Shown here piece by piece: positions 1-7,872 of a DNA stretch of 13,364 nucleotides. Location: the NCBI GenBank assembly GCA_964419445.1, contig CAYQPE010000047.1, positions 1 through 13,364 on the forward strand, read 5' to 3'. A program made the translations under genes and the position numbers. The notes beneath the pieces are model-generated. The model searched no databases, was not told the origin of the DNA, and saw nothing but the letters and a program-made list of their open reading frames with translations. The DNA is from JABHHG01 sp964419445. Its GTDB lineage: Bacteria; Fidelibacterota; Marinisomatia; SCGC-AAA003-L08; D37C17. The number at the start of each line of letters is the position of its first letter. The stretch's first letter is position 1.

Positions 1-1
1 C

Positions 2-109
2 AATGAATATGAAGTACTTTATCGCTTAAATCGGCAAATGTCTATTGAAGCTAAAGTTGATGAGAATCAATATTGGCATTTAAATTATCGATGGAAGTAT
101 AAGTATTAA
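2..109 (+). CDS. tamB: TamB-like (DUF490) protein, C-terminal end only
   Basis: An open frame enters from the left edge and ends at TAA 107-109, giving the last 35 residues of a protein. The tail reads as alternating polar and aromatic residues (EVLYRLNRQMSIEAKV, then YWHLNYRWKYKY). This resembles the last strands of TamB/DUF490 proteins, which typically end with a 'Y-R-L-s-r' segment and a terminal aromatic residue. TamB is an inner-membrane-anchored periplasmic protein that works with TamA in moving lipid or building the outer membrane. The next gene, 3 bases downstream, is a TamA/Omp85 protein, the usual partner, and this supports the call. Only the end is visible, so the assignment rests on the tail pattern and the neighbour. 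Confidence 0.6.
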   Translation, partial: NEYEVLYRLNRQMSIEAKVDENQYWHLNYRWKYKY

Positions 110-112
110 GTA

Positions 113-1849
113 ATGCAAAAAAAGTATTTAATCTTCCTACTTTTATACTCACTCCTCTTTTCTATAGAATCTAAATTTGTATTTAAAGTAGATTTTACTG
201 GAGAATCTTATTTTCCTGAAACCCATTTAAAAGATAAAATTAGACTTAAATCGCGAGGTTTCCTCTCTAAATCTGAATTTAATTATAAGAAATTGCACCT
301 TGATGAAATTTCTATAAAAAATTACTATAAAACTCATGGATTTATCGATATTAAAGTAAAGACAATTATTACTAATTTTGATGAAGAGAACATTAATATT
401 GAATTCCAAATTACTGAAGGTTCCCAATATTTAATCGATAAAATAAATTTTCATGGCATAAAATCAATTAATAATAAAAAAGTTAATGATTTATTTAACA
501 TTCAAAATGGAGATGTATATAATCCTGCTCAGCTACGTATCTCTATAAAGGAAATGAAAAACTATTATCTTTCAAATGGAAAAATAAACATATCAATTGT
601 GGAAGATATTCAATTCATAAACAATAAAACAATTATAGATATTTTTGTACAGGAAGGTTCAACTTTTCACATAATAAATTATACTATATCAGGCCTTAAA
701 GAAGTTAAAGAAAAATATATTGAAAGAGAAATTACTTTTAAAAAGGGGGACCTTTATAATATAAATCTGATTGATGAAAGCCGTAATCGCATTTTTGAAT
801 CCGGCTTATTCAGTTCAGTAGAAATTATTCCTGAAATTTTATCTGATACAGAGCTTAATCTTAGTATTCAAGTACGTGAATATAAATCGAGAGAATTGGA
901 TGCTCAAATAGGATTCAACCAATTACCTTCAAGCTATGGGGATTTTCCTATTTCAGCAGTAAATACGAAACTTCAATGGCAGTTGGGTCAATTATTTAAC
1001 AGTGCTTCGAGTGTTAAATTAAAATCTGAAATTGGGGTGAGTTATGATTCAGATCATATATTTTTACGTGAAAACTATGAAATCTATTATAATTCTCCCT
1101 GGTTAATGGAAATTCGTATCCCAATCAATTTTAAACTCTTCTATGAAAATATAAAACAGAATGAAGAAATATCTAAATTTGGTATAAATACATCCTTTTA
1201 CTACATTAATTCTGAAAGATTTCGTTTAAATGGACAATTAAAAACTGAGTTTATAAACTCTAATGATATTGAAAGTGCAGAAGAAAGATCTCTAAGCTTA
1301 TCATATTCACATTTTAATGTAAAAAACTTCCTTAATCCACAATTTGGTTATTATTTATCAGTATTACCCTCTATTCATGGAACTTTACTTGGAGGGAATT
1401 ATCATTACTTTAAAATTGAAACCGAATTAAAGTACTACTACACCATTTTTGAAAATATAACCTTTGCTAGCCGTTGTAAATATGGCTCTATTAGCAACTT
1501 TGAAAAATCTACTGAAATCCCGTCATTTGATAAATTTCATCTAGGAGGTCAATCTACATTAAGAGGTTGGAGTTCACCTACAGAATTAGAAGGTGAAACG
1601 TTAGATGGAGGAATTGAAAGGCTGTTAATCAATTTAGAGATCAGATCCTATTTAGTCTCAGTTTTTGGAACAGAGTTATTTTTTGACTGGGGTACCCTCA
1701 AGAGTGACAATTCTGAAGAAGAGGAATATTGGGATGTTGGATATGGTGTAATAATTCATACTGGCCTAGGCCCAATAAGGGTAGATTCTGCTTTTAAAAA
1801 TGCCAAAGGTAAGCCTACAATTTTATTTTCTTTATTGTATATGTTTTAG
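113..1849 (+). CDS. tamA: TamA/BamA-family (Omp85) outer-membrane protein
   Basis: This is a 578-residue outer-membrane protein of the Omp85 superfamily. Residues 1-20 form a signal peptide (MQKK then a Leu/Phe-rich core). About 23-256 holds three POTRA-like units, each closing on a strand such as NINIEFQITEG (ending 103) or IIDIFVQEG (ending 182). From about 258 to the end is a 16-strand-type barrel. The Omp85 lid-loop signature is present as GGQSTLRGW at 478-486, with R484 the conserved arginine. The protein ends in a beta-signal-like strand with terminal Phe (LFSLLYMF). Three POTRAs and 578 residues match TamA (E. coli about 577) rather than BamA (five POTRAs, about 800). The start follows the tamB-like stop by 3 bases, so the two are almost certainly co-transcribed. 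A BamA-like role cannot be excluded from sequence alone. Confidence 0.85.
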   Translation: MQKKYLIFLLLYSLLFSIESKFVFKVDFTGESYFPETHLKDKIRLKSRGFLSKSEFNYKKLHLDEISIKNYYKTHGFIDIKVKTIITNFDEENINIEFQITEGSQYLIDKINFHGIKSINNKKVNDLFNIQNGDVYNPAQLRISIKEMKNYYLSNGKINISIVEDIQFINNKTIIDIFVQEGSTFHIINYTISGLKEVKEKYIEREITFKKGDLYNINLIDESRNRIFESGLFSSVEIIPEILSDTELNLSIQVREYKSRELDAQIGFNQLPSSYGDFPISAVNTKLQWQLGQLFNSASSVKLKSEIGVSYDSDHIFLRENYEIYYNSPWLMEIRIPINFKLFYENIKQNEEISKFGINTSFYYINSERFRLNGQLKTEFINSNDIESAEERSLSLSYSHFNVKNFLNPQFGYYLSVLPSIHGTLLGGNYHYFKIETELKYYYTIFENITFASRCKYGSISNFEKSTEIPSFDKFHLGGQSTLRGWSSPTELEGETLDGGIERLLINLEIRSYLVSVFGTELFFDWGTLKSDNSEEEEYWDVGYGVIIHTGLGPIRVDSAFKNAKGKPTILFSLLYMF

Positions 1850-1937
1850 GAACATTTTATTCATGCAATTGTTGGATAAAAAATATATAATTAACTTAAA
1901 TTTTGCACCTTTAATTCATCATTAATTTGGAGTTTAT
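1850..1937 (+). promoter_or_regulatory. Intergenic gap with possible promoter for the TPR-moxR-DUF58 block
   Basis: This 88-base AT-rich gap follows the tamA stop. It contains a perfect TATAAT at 1886-1891, 46 bases before the next start codon. No convincing TTGACA-like box lies 16-18 bases upstream of it. A second AT-rich element, TTAAATTTTG near 1896-1905, is one base off in spacing from the Bacteroidetes-type -7 element TAnnTTTG. A clear GGAG ribosome binding site at 1929-1932 sits 5 bases before ATG 1938. No hairpin typical of a terminator is visible. The promoter call is tentative. Confidence 0.3.
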
Positions 1938-2420
1938 ATGAAAACTATTCTTACAATAGCATCGCTATTCATTTTCGCTTGCTCTTCTTCGGACACCAAC
2001 ACACAAGAACATTGGGATCTAGGTGTGAAGTTTCGACAAGAAAGCGATTTACGACAATCAATTACTCATTTTAAAAAAATAATTGAAAAAGAACCCAGTT
2101 CTGAATTGGCAGAGAAATCTCAATTTCAAATTGCTGATATTTATCTAAACGATGTAAAAGATTATCCATTTGCCATTGATGAATTTCAAAAACTACTGGC
2201 ACAATACCCATCGGGAGAGTTGGCAAAAAAAGGACATTTCATGATTGCCTACATTTATAGTAATTATCTTGATGCGTACTCTGATGCTATTTCAACTTAT
2301 GAAAGATTTTTGAAACAATATCCAGATGATGAATTAGTGCCTTCTGTTCAATTTGAATTAGACGGTTTAGAGAAGTATAAAAAGCAAATAGAAGTATTAA
2401 AAAATAAATCTGGAAACTAG
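1938..2420 (+). CDS. Outer-membrane-type lipoprotein with TPR repeats (YbgF/BamD-like)
   Basis: This is a 160-residue lipoprotein. The N-terminus is a short signal peptide ending in a lipobox-like IFAC, with the predicted lipidated cysteine at C15 followed by SSSD; Phe at -2 is less usual. Residues about 23-135 form roughly three TPR units of 33-38 residues, each ending in a Y/E-P turn: FKKIIEKEP (45-53), FQKLLAQYP (83-91) and YERFLKQYP (121-129). This spacing is like YbgF/CpoB and BamD, scaffolds that act on the periplasmic side of an envelope membrane. It is shorter than BamD (about 245 residues, five TPRs), so BamD identity is not claimed. GGAG lies 5 bases before the start. The stop is one base from the MoxR start, so it is probably in that operon, although its nearest upstream neighbour is tamA. 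Confidence 0.8.
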   Translation: MKTILTIASLFIFACSSSDTNTQEHWDLGVKFRQESDLRQSITHFKKIIEKEPSSELAEKSQFQIADIYLNDVKDYPFAIDEFQKLLAQYPSGELAKKGHFMIAYIYSNYLDAYSDAISTYERFLKQYPDDELVPSVQFELDGLEKYKKQIEVLKNKSGN

Positions 2421-2421
2421 A

Positions 2422-3417
2422 ATGTCAAATTTTACACTTGAATCCATTGATAAAGAAATTGCTGAAAATTCAAAGTTTGTTGATTCACTAAAACTACACC
2501 TAAAAGAAACAATTGTTGGCCAAGATGAATTGATTGAAAAACTTATTATTGCCATTTTAGCTAATGGTCATGTTTTTTTAGAAGGAGTTCCGGGATTAGC
2601 AAAAACATTAGTGGTTAAATCATTAGCTTCATTAATTGACACACAATTTCAAAGGATACAATTTACACCGGATTTACTTCCTGCAGATATATTGGGAACT
2701 CTAATTTTTAATCCTAAAAATGCAGAATTTGAAATTAAAAAGGGTCCAATTTTTTCAAATATTATTCTAGCAGATGAAATAAATAGAGCTCCAGCTAAAG
2801 TGCAAAGCGCACTACTTGAAGCCATGCAAGAAAGACAGATTACAATTGGTGAAGAAACATTCACATTAAACGATCCATTTCTTGTAATGGCAACCCAAAA
2901 TCCTATTGAGCAAGAAGGAACTTATCCACTACCTGAAGCACAAGTGGACCGTTTTATGTTTAAAGTATTGGTGGACTATCCAAATGCCGATGAAGAATTG
3001 AAAATTTTGCAAAACATGTCCAAGATAAATAATGATTTAAATATAAAGCCGGTAGTAACTACAGAAGAAATTTTAAAAGCTCGTAAAATTGTTGATATGA
3101 TACATGTATCTGAAAATATCGAGAAATACATTGTATCTATAATAATGGCAACACGAAATCCAGAGATGCATGGATTGAAAGATTTATCTCAATTAATTTC
3201 TTTTGGCGCATCACCTCGTGCATCAATTAATATGACTATTGCGGCCAAAGCACTTGCATTTACTAAACACAGGGGATATGTAATACCAGAAGATGTGAGG
3301 AATGTGGGAAGAGCAATCTTAAGACATCGCATATTACTTAGTTACGAAGCCGAAGCTGAAGAAATTACTACGGAAGAAGTGATTTCACAAATATTCCAGT
3401 CTATACCTACTCCATAA
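2422..3417 (+). CDS. MoxR-family AAA+ ATPase
   Basis: This is a 331-residue cytoplasmic AAA+ ATPase of the MoxR family (AAA_3 type). Such proteins usually act as chaperones that activate or insert metal cofactors in partners carrying vWA domains. Walker A is GVPGLAKT at 55-62 (K61, T62) and Walker B is IILADEIN at 114-121 (D118, E119). Sensor 1 lies in ATQNP (N160), an arginine-finger candidate in QVDRF (R177), and sensor 2 in GASPRAS (R266). The C-terminal lid helices run from about 210 to 325. Length and motif order are standard. It begins one base after the TPR lipoprotein stop and ends 6 bases before the DUF58 gene, the classic MoxR-DUF58 pairing. The substrate is unknown. All motifs are intact. 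Confidence 0.93.
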   Translation: MSNFTLESIDKEIAENSKFVDSLKLHLKETIVGQDELIEKLIIAILANGHVFLEGVPGLAKTLVVKSLASLIDTQFQRIQFTPDLLPADILGTLIFNPKNAEFEIKKGPIFSNIILADEINRAPAKVQSALLEAMQERQITIGEETFTLNDPFLVMATQNPIEQEGTYPLPEAQVDRFMFKVLVDYPNADEELKILQNMSKINNDLNIKPVVTTEEILKARKIVDMIHVSENIEKYIVSIIMATRNPEMHGLKDLSQLISFGASPRASINMTIAAKALAFTKHRGYVIPEDVRNVGRAILRHRILLSYEAEAEEITTEEVISQIFQSIPTP

Positions 3418-3423
3418 GAAACA

Positions 3424-4287
3424 ATGATTCCTTCCGAAATCCTTCAAAAGGTTCGATTAATAGAAATCAAAACACGTCACATCGTAAATAATATTTTTGG
3501 TGGCGAATATCATTCAGCATTCAAAGGTAAGGGAATGGAGTTTGCTGAGGTTCGTGAATATGTACCTGGAGATGATATACGCGATATAGATTGGAATGTA
3601 ACTGCACGTTCAGGCAAACCATATATCAAACGATACAACGAAGAACGGGAACTCACTGTAATGCTAATGATTGATGTGAGTGCTTCAGGTTATTTTGGTA
3701 CAGGCGATAATTTAAAATCTGATCTAGCAGTTGAAATTTCTTCAATACTCAGTTTTAGTGCCATTAAAAATAATGATAAGGTTGGACTCATTTTATTTTC
3801 TGATAAAATAGAAAAATTTATTCCTCCCCAAAAAGGTAAAATGCATGTGATGAGGATTATTAGAGAACTTATTTTCTACAAAGCTGAGGATAGAAAAACG
3901 AACATCCAAGAAGCTATTGAATTTGTTCAAAAAGTCCAAAAACGTAAAAGTGTAATTTTTCTTTTATCTGATTTTATCGATAATACATATCAAAAACCTT
4001 TATGCCATTTAAATAAAAAACATGATTTAGTTTCTATTCATTTAGAAGACCCTTCTGAAGCATTACTTCCAGAATTAGGTTTGATTAAAATCCACGATAC
4101 CGAATCCCAGCATTCTTATTGGGTTGATGCAACTTCTGTAGGCGAAATGGAGAAAATCAATTTAAATGCAAAAAATGAACGTAAAAAATTCTTTAAGCGT
4201 AATAAAATAGACTTAATTAGCATAGACACTTCTAAAGGATATATCGAACCACTTATTGATTTTTTTACCAGACGTATTCAGCAGTAA
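3424..4287 (+). CDS. DUF58-family protein with vWA-like MIDAS
   Basis: This is a 287-residue soluble protein of the DUF58 family, the usual partner of MoxR ATPases. The family signature lies at about 47-64 (YVPGDDIRDIDW, then ARSGK). After it comes a vWA-like fold with a complete metal-ion-dependent adhesion site: D84-V-S86-A-S88, T159 (in RKTNIQ) and D183 (in LLSDF). An intact MIDAS suggests it can bind a divalent cation and so a partner acidic residue; that is an inference. There is no signal peptide or membrane segment, so it is probably cytoplasmic, acting with MoxR and the membrane protein encoded next. Its stop shares one base with the following start (TAATG at 4285-4289), which suggests translational coupling. 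Confidence 0.9.
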   Translation: MIPSEILQKVRLIEIKTRHIVNNIFGGEYHSAFKGKGMEFAEVREYVPGDDIRDIDWNVTARSGKPYIKRYNEERELTVMLMIDVSASGYFGTGDNLKSDLAVEISSILSFSAIKNNDKVGLILFSDKIEKFIPPQKGKMHVMRIIRELIFYKAEDRKTNIQEAIEFVQKVQKRKSVIFLLSDFIDNTYQKPLCHLNKKHDLVSIHLEDPSEALLPELGLIKIHDTESQHSYWVDATSVGEMEKINLNAKNERKKFFKRNKIDLISIDTSKGYIEPLIDFFTRRIQQ

Positions 4288-5114
4288 TGAAATTATTATT
4301 AATACCTTTTATATCACTCCTTTTACCTCAACGAATTATAATCGATTTCCCATTCTCAGATTCATTGTTTGTTGGTGAAAAAGAAGAATTAAGCATAATA
4401 ATAGAATCAAATAATAATGAAGAATACATTTTCCCTGAGCTATCAGTTGAAAATGAGGATATTAGTATTTCCAGTAAGGAGAATATGGGGAATAAGGCAA
4501 TTTATACCTTATATTTTTGGAATGATGGTGAATTTACATTTCCATCTTTTAACATTTTTAATGAGAATGATACACTGAAAACGGATGAATTTACATTTCA
4601 TGTTTACAACTCACAAAAAAACCTTGATGAAACCATAAAGGCCAATAAAAGAATTAGTAATGTATCATTACCATGGAAGACATATCAGATTATTTTACTA
4701 TTTGCCATTATAGTTTCTGCAGTTTTAATCTATTTTTTAACACGAAAGAAGGAATTGGGAATAGATAAGAAATTTGAATCTAATCCCATTGATTTAGCTT
4801 TAAAACAATTAGAATCAATCGACATACCAAATTCAAATGAAAAAGCCGATGTGAATAATTTTTACATAAATTTAACTGACATTATCAAGGAATGTATAAA
4901 AGCAAAATTATTTTTTAGATCCACTGAAATGACAACTGAAGAATTACTACTTTTCCTAGAAAGAAAGAATGTGAATATTGACATTCTCAATGATTTTTTA
5001 AAACGAGCGGATATTTATAAATTTTCAAATAAAAATATTCAGGCAAGTGACGTACTGAATGAAACTGAAATTGTTAAAAATATAATTCTAAAAATTAATG
5101 ATATAACTAATTAA
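4287..5114 (+). CDS. Single-pass membrane protein, BatD/DUF4381-like
   Basis: This is a 275-residue protein. Residues 1-14 look like a signal sequence (MKLLLIPFISLLLP). About 17-108 is an all-beta, non-cytoplasmic domain. One transmembrane helix spans about 132-151, followed by basic TRKK, and then a cytoplasmic helical region to the end. The tail carries RSTEMTTEELL at 211-221 and ADIYKFSN at 241-248, patterns typical of the cytoplasmic region in BatD/DUF4381 proteins that accompany MoxR and DUF58. It is much shorter outside the membrane than ordinary BatD (one beta domain rather than several). Neither BatA nor BatB follows; instead a convergent gene overlaps its last 8 bases. The likely role is membrane partner of the MoxR-DUF58 pair. 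Family identity is an inference from topology, tail motifs and context. Confidence 0.65.
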   Translation: MKLLLIPFISLLLPQRIIIDFPFSDSLFVGEKEELSIIIESNNNEEYIFPELSVENEDISISSKENMGNKAIYTLYFWNDGEFTFPSFNIFNENDTLKTDEFTFHVYNSQKNLDETIKANKRISNVSLPWKTYQIILLFAIIVSAVLIYFLTRKKELGIDKKFESNPIDLALKQLESIDIPNSNEKADVNNFYINLTDIIKECIKAKLFFRSTEMTTEELLLFLERKNVNIDILNDFLKRADIYKFSNKNIQASDVLNETEIVKNIILKINDITN

Positions 5115-6708
5115 TCCAAATTGGGTTAGTCATAGCAACACGTTTACCTCGATAAGATTTACCCCAATATTCACATCGATAATAGCTATCCCTTTTAACT
5201 TTAATATCTAGGTTTAATCCCATTTCCTCTTTATCAATATTGATCGTTTCCACAACAGATTCTTGAGAGTTTACAATTCCATGGATAATTTTTATCTCAC
5301 CATTTTCAGAAAGTGAAATATCTGTTTTAAAAGTTAATTTCAAAACACCTTTATTGCAATTTGTTGATTCTCCCATCAATTTAATTGTTCCACAATCTTC
5401 AATATAGTTTAAAATTAGTAAGGGTCCATTAGTAACAAAGCAATGTCCATTTTTTAAGGAAAATATAGTATCATCAATTTTATTTTCAAATTTCTCTGTT
5501 AATATTATACCACTTCTATGTTCACCAAGAATTTGTGCATCTTTTTCATTAATGGAAATCATTGGGAGTCGAATTTGTCTAAATTTGTTAAAATTCCCAT
5601 GTGCATCATTTCCAGCATAGATATATTTTTTAAAACCATTCAGTAATAGTTTAATCCATTGCTTTATTCCAAGATAGAATCCTTCATCCAGCTCACCATT
5701 AAAAATTTGCATTCCAGACACATGATTTTGAGTTAAATCATCAAATTCCCATTTACCACGCTTGAAAAAAAACTTATGCATAAGGGGCACAGGGCATGAA
5801 GGATGAGCTGCAATACATAATGCCTTTTCTGAAAGAGCTAGCCCAACATTTTCCGTGCTGTATTCACATGCAAAATTAAATGGAATTTCTGCACCATCAC
5901 CCTGACCCGGTAAAAACCTATCATTATTTAAAATTAATGCATGAATTATATAGCCATCTTTATTGTGAAGTGAGAGTTCTTCAGATGGTAATATGAAATT
6001 TACAAATCTGTCTTTATCGTTAATTCTTGATATTAACTCTCTTGAATCCTTCCATTTGGTTAAATGGGGATCAGTCTCTGCCCATGACCCAATTTTATCA
6101 TCACAATCATATGAATGATCTGTATTGCACACAAAATCTAACTCCAAAGCCTTCAAGGTAGAATGTGTGGATTCTATTGGAGCACCAAACTCAACCATAT
6201 CTTCAGTAATATTTGTATGGTAATGTAAATCTCCATAAATCAAATTTTTTATTCGAGGGTAAGGTTTTGAAGTAATATTCAAATGCAGAGGTAACGAGTT
6301 ATTGATGTTCAAATTGTGGTTGGTACACTTCTTATTTACTCCATTTACTTGATAATAGAAAACAACATCAATTTCATGAAAACCTTCTTCTACATTTTCA
6401 ATGTTAATTGTTTTATACCACCAGTGTGATTTAATATCTTCATTAAAATCTATGGTGTGGGATAGTATATTTTTAATTTCAAATGTAACTTTTACTAAGT
6501 GAATGGGATATTGGTCCGAATCTTTAACTAAAAGCAAAATAGGAATTTTTTGATTACTATTGGTTCGAAACGGAATATCCGCAATAATTTCCGGCTCATC
6601 TTTAAAGTATCGGCTACCTGCAAACTTGAATCGGTGGTGCATTTCCGAATAAAGGATGAATGGAAATAAAATTAAATCTGAAATAGGTGAAAAAAAATGC
6701 AAATCCAT
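5107..6708 (-). CDS. CehA/McbA-family PHP-type metallohydrolase
   Basis: This 533-residue protein has three parts. An N-terminal beta-rich region covers about 40-150. A PHP-like metallohydrolase domain covers about 155-430, and a C-terminal beta region follows to the end. Metal-ligand motifs are GDLHYHTN (H162, H164), NTDHSYD (D197, H198), PSEE (E243/E244), H256, AAHPS (H302) and AGNDAHGN (D368, H370). FVTNGPL at 424-430 is a hallmark of the CehA/McbA subgroup, which includes carbaryl hydrolase and phosphoesterase-like enzymes. The real substrate is unknown. No secretion signal is clear. The start is uncertain: M1 (6706-6708) lacks a ribosome binding site, and M23 (6640-6642, MHHRFKFAG) is a credible alternative. 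The gene is alone on its strand, diverges from efp and overlaps the preceding gene's end by 8 bases. Confidence 0.85.
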   Translation of the reverse strand: MDLHFFSPISDLILFPFILYSEMHHRFKFAGSRYFKDEPEIIADIPFRTNSNQKIPILLLVKDSDQYPIHLVKVTFEIKNILSHTIDFNEDIKSHWWYKTINIENVEEGFHEIDVVFYYQVNGVNKKCTNHNLNINNSLPLHLNITSKPYPRIKNLIYGDLHYHTNITEDMVEFGAPIESTHSTLKALELDFVCNTDHSYDCDDKIGSWAETDPHLTKWKDSRELISRINDKDRFVNFILPSEELSLHNKDGYIIHALILNNDRFLPGQGDGAEIPFNFACEYSTENVGLALSEKALCIAAHPSCPVPLMHKFFFKRGKWEFDDLTQNHVSGMQIFNGELDEGFYLGIKQWIKLLLNGFKKYIYAGNDAHGNFNKFRQIRLPMISINEKDAQILGEHRSGIILTEKFENKIDDTIFSLKNGHCFVTNGPLLILNYIEDCGTIKLMGESTNCNKGVLKLTFKTDISLSENGEIKIIHGIVNSQESVVETINIDKEEMGLNLDIKVKRDSYYRCEYWGKSYRGKRVAMTNPIWIN

Positions 6709-6789
6709 ATAGTCAAAATTATGTGAAGTTATTTGAATATCTCTGTAAATTTATTAACTATATTTTATACTATGGAAAGGGAAAATCCC
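6709..6789. promoter_or_regulatory. Divergent intergenic region, probable promoters for efp operon and the metallohydrolase
   Basis: This 81-base AT-rich gap lies between two divergent genes and so must carry, or lie close to, both promoters. On the + strand TATATT (6759-6764) and TATACT (6766-6771) are -10-like. TTGAAT (6733-6738) is -35-like but is 20 or 27 bases away, so no pair has ideal spacing. The efp transcript is probably started here, because the whole downstream run to ftcD has no other gap longer than 21 bases. No operator-like palindrome is visible. Confidence 0.35.
6774..6781 (+). promoter_or_regulatory. Ribosome binding site deciding the efp start
   Basis: The purine run GGAAAGGG ends 8 bases before ATG 6790. 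It favours that codon over the upstream in-frame candidates TTG 6733 and ATG 6772. ATG 6772 directly overlaps this purine run, so the run cannot serve it. Confidence 0.6.
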
Positions 6790-7353
6790 ATGGCATCAAC
6801 TGCTGATTTTAGAAATGGATTAATATTTGAGCGAAAAGGCAATTTATGGAAAATTGTTGAATTTTTACATGTAAAGCCGGGTAAAGGTCCAGCTTTTGTT
6901 AGAACAAAATTAAAAAATGTAAAAACTGGACAAGTTGTAGATGAAACTTTTAGATCTGGTGAAAAAATTGATGTAGTGCGAGTTGAAGCTCGTGATTTTA
7001 ATTATCTGTATAACGATGGAATCAATTATATTTTCATGGATAATGAAACCTATGATCAAGTTGAGTTAAATGAAAACCACGTTTCGGATGTGACAGATTT
7101 TTTGATTGAAAATACACCAACAACTATTGCTTTTAATGGTAGTGAACCTATTGAAGTGCGAATTCCACAACATATGAAATTAAAGATAACAGAAACTGAT
7201 CCTGGTGAAAAAGGCAATACTGCACAGGGGGGAACAAAGCCTGCAGTTTTAGAAACAGGGGTAACTATCCAAGTACCACTTTTTGTTCAAGAGGGTGAAG
7301 TGGTGAGAGTTGACACAAGAGATAAACGATATATTGAAAGAGTCAAAGGATAA
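6790..7353 (+). CDS. efp: Translation elongation factor P
   Basis: This 187-residue EF-P binds the ribosome between the P and E sites and relieves stalling at polyproline stretches. The start MASTADFRNGL is the conserved EF-P N-terminus. The KOW-like domain I carries the loop VKPGKGPAFVRTK (28-40), with K32 at the tip where many bacteria attach a modification; no modification enzyme is encoded in the window. Domains II and III follow, with a typical ending (RVDTRDKRYIERVKG). The frame is open upstream to TTG 6733 (19 extra codons), but the length of 187, the family N-terminus and the ribosome binding site support ATG 6790. It leads an efp-accB-accC arrangement that is common in bacteria, and accB follows after 21 bases. 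Confidence 0.96.
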   Translation: MASTADFRNGLIFERKGNLWKIVEFLHVKPGKGPAFVRTKLKNVKTGQVVDETFRSGEKIDVVRVEARDFNYLYNDGINYIFMDNETYDQVELNENHVSDVTDFLIENTPTTIAFNGSEPIEVRIPQHMKLKITETDPGEKGNTAQGGTKPAVLETGVTIQVPLFVQEGEVVRVDTRDKRYIERVKG

Positions 7354-7374
7354 CTAACCAAAAAGGATTATTAT

Positions 7375-7872
7375 ATGCTTCAAGATAAAATAAAATCATT
7401 AATAAAGATAATTGAAGGTACAGAAGTAGATGAATTGGAAGTTTCATCTTTTTGGGGTGCACAGAAAATTAGGCTTCGCAAAAATAATAATGTAGAAGTT
7501 CAAACTTTGGTTCAACCTCAACAGAAAGCACAGCCTGTAGCTCAACCAAATATTACTGAAACCACTGCACCTACAGTTGAACCTGTTAAAGTTACTGAAC
7601 CTGAAGCCACAGAAATAAACACTCCTGAAAATACAATTGAAGTAATTGCACCATTAGTAGGGACATATTATCAATCTCCAAAACCAGGATCGCCGCCTTT
7701 TGTTAAAGAAGGAGATGTGATTTCTGTTGGGCAAACTTTATGTATTATTGAAGCTATGAAAATATTTAATGAAATTGAATCCGAAGTATCGGGAAAGATT
7801 ATAAAAATTGTAGCACAAGATTCATCACCAGTTGAATATGGTCAAGCGTTAATGCTGGTTAAGCCTAATTAA
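7375..7872 (+). CDS. accB: Biotin carboxyl carrier protein of acetyl-CoA carboxylase
   Basis: This 165-residue protein carries biotin between the carboxylase and carboxyltransferase halves of acetyl-CoA carboxylase, the first committed step of fatty-acid synthesis. Residues 1-36 are the N-terminal helix and strand typical of AccB. Residues about 42-86 form a flexible linker rich in Pro, Thr, Gln and Glu. The biotinyl domain spans about 87-163. The biotinylation motif is EAMKI, with K129 the predicted biotin site, about 37 residues from the end as usual. AGGA at 7364-7367 lies 7 bases before the start. Its stop overlaps the accC start (TAATG). The carboxyltransferase genes accA and accD are not in the window. 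Confidence 0.96.
   Translation: MLQDKIKSLIKIIEGTEVDELEVSSFWGAQKIRLRKNNNVEVQTLVQPQQKAQPVAQPNITETTAPTVEPVKVTEPEATEINTPENTIEVIAPLVGTYYQSPKPGSPPFVKEGDVISVGQTLCIIEAMKIFNEIESEVSGKIIKIVAQDSSPVEYGQALMLVKPN

Noticed and set aside
227..427. 66-codon open frame on the - strand inside tamA
   Set aside because: It is fully covered by the clear Omp85 coding frame and its sequence is low-complexity, so it is a shadow frame.
2649..2864. 71-codon open frame on the - strand inside the MoxR gene
   Set aside because: It is antisense to the conserved Walker B region, and its length is explained by codon bias of the real gene.
6733..6789. 19-codon N-terminal extension of EF-P from TTG 6733 or ATG 6772
   Set aside because: EF-P conservation begins at MASTADF, the ribosome binding site GGAAAGGG serves ATG 6790, and the resulting 187 residues is the family's usual length.
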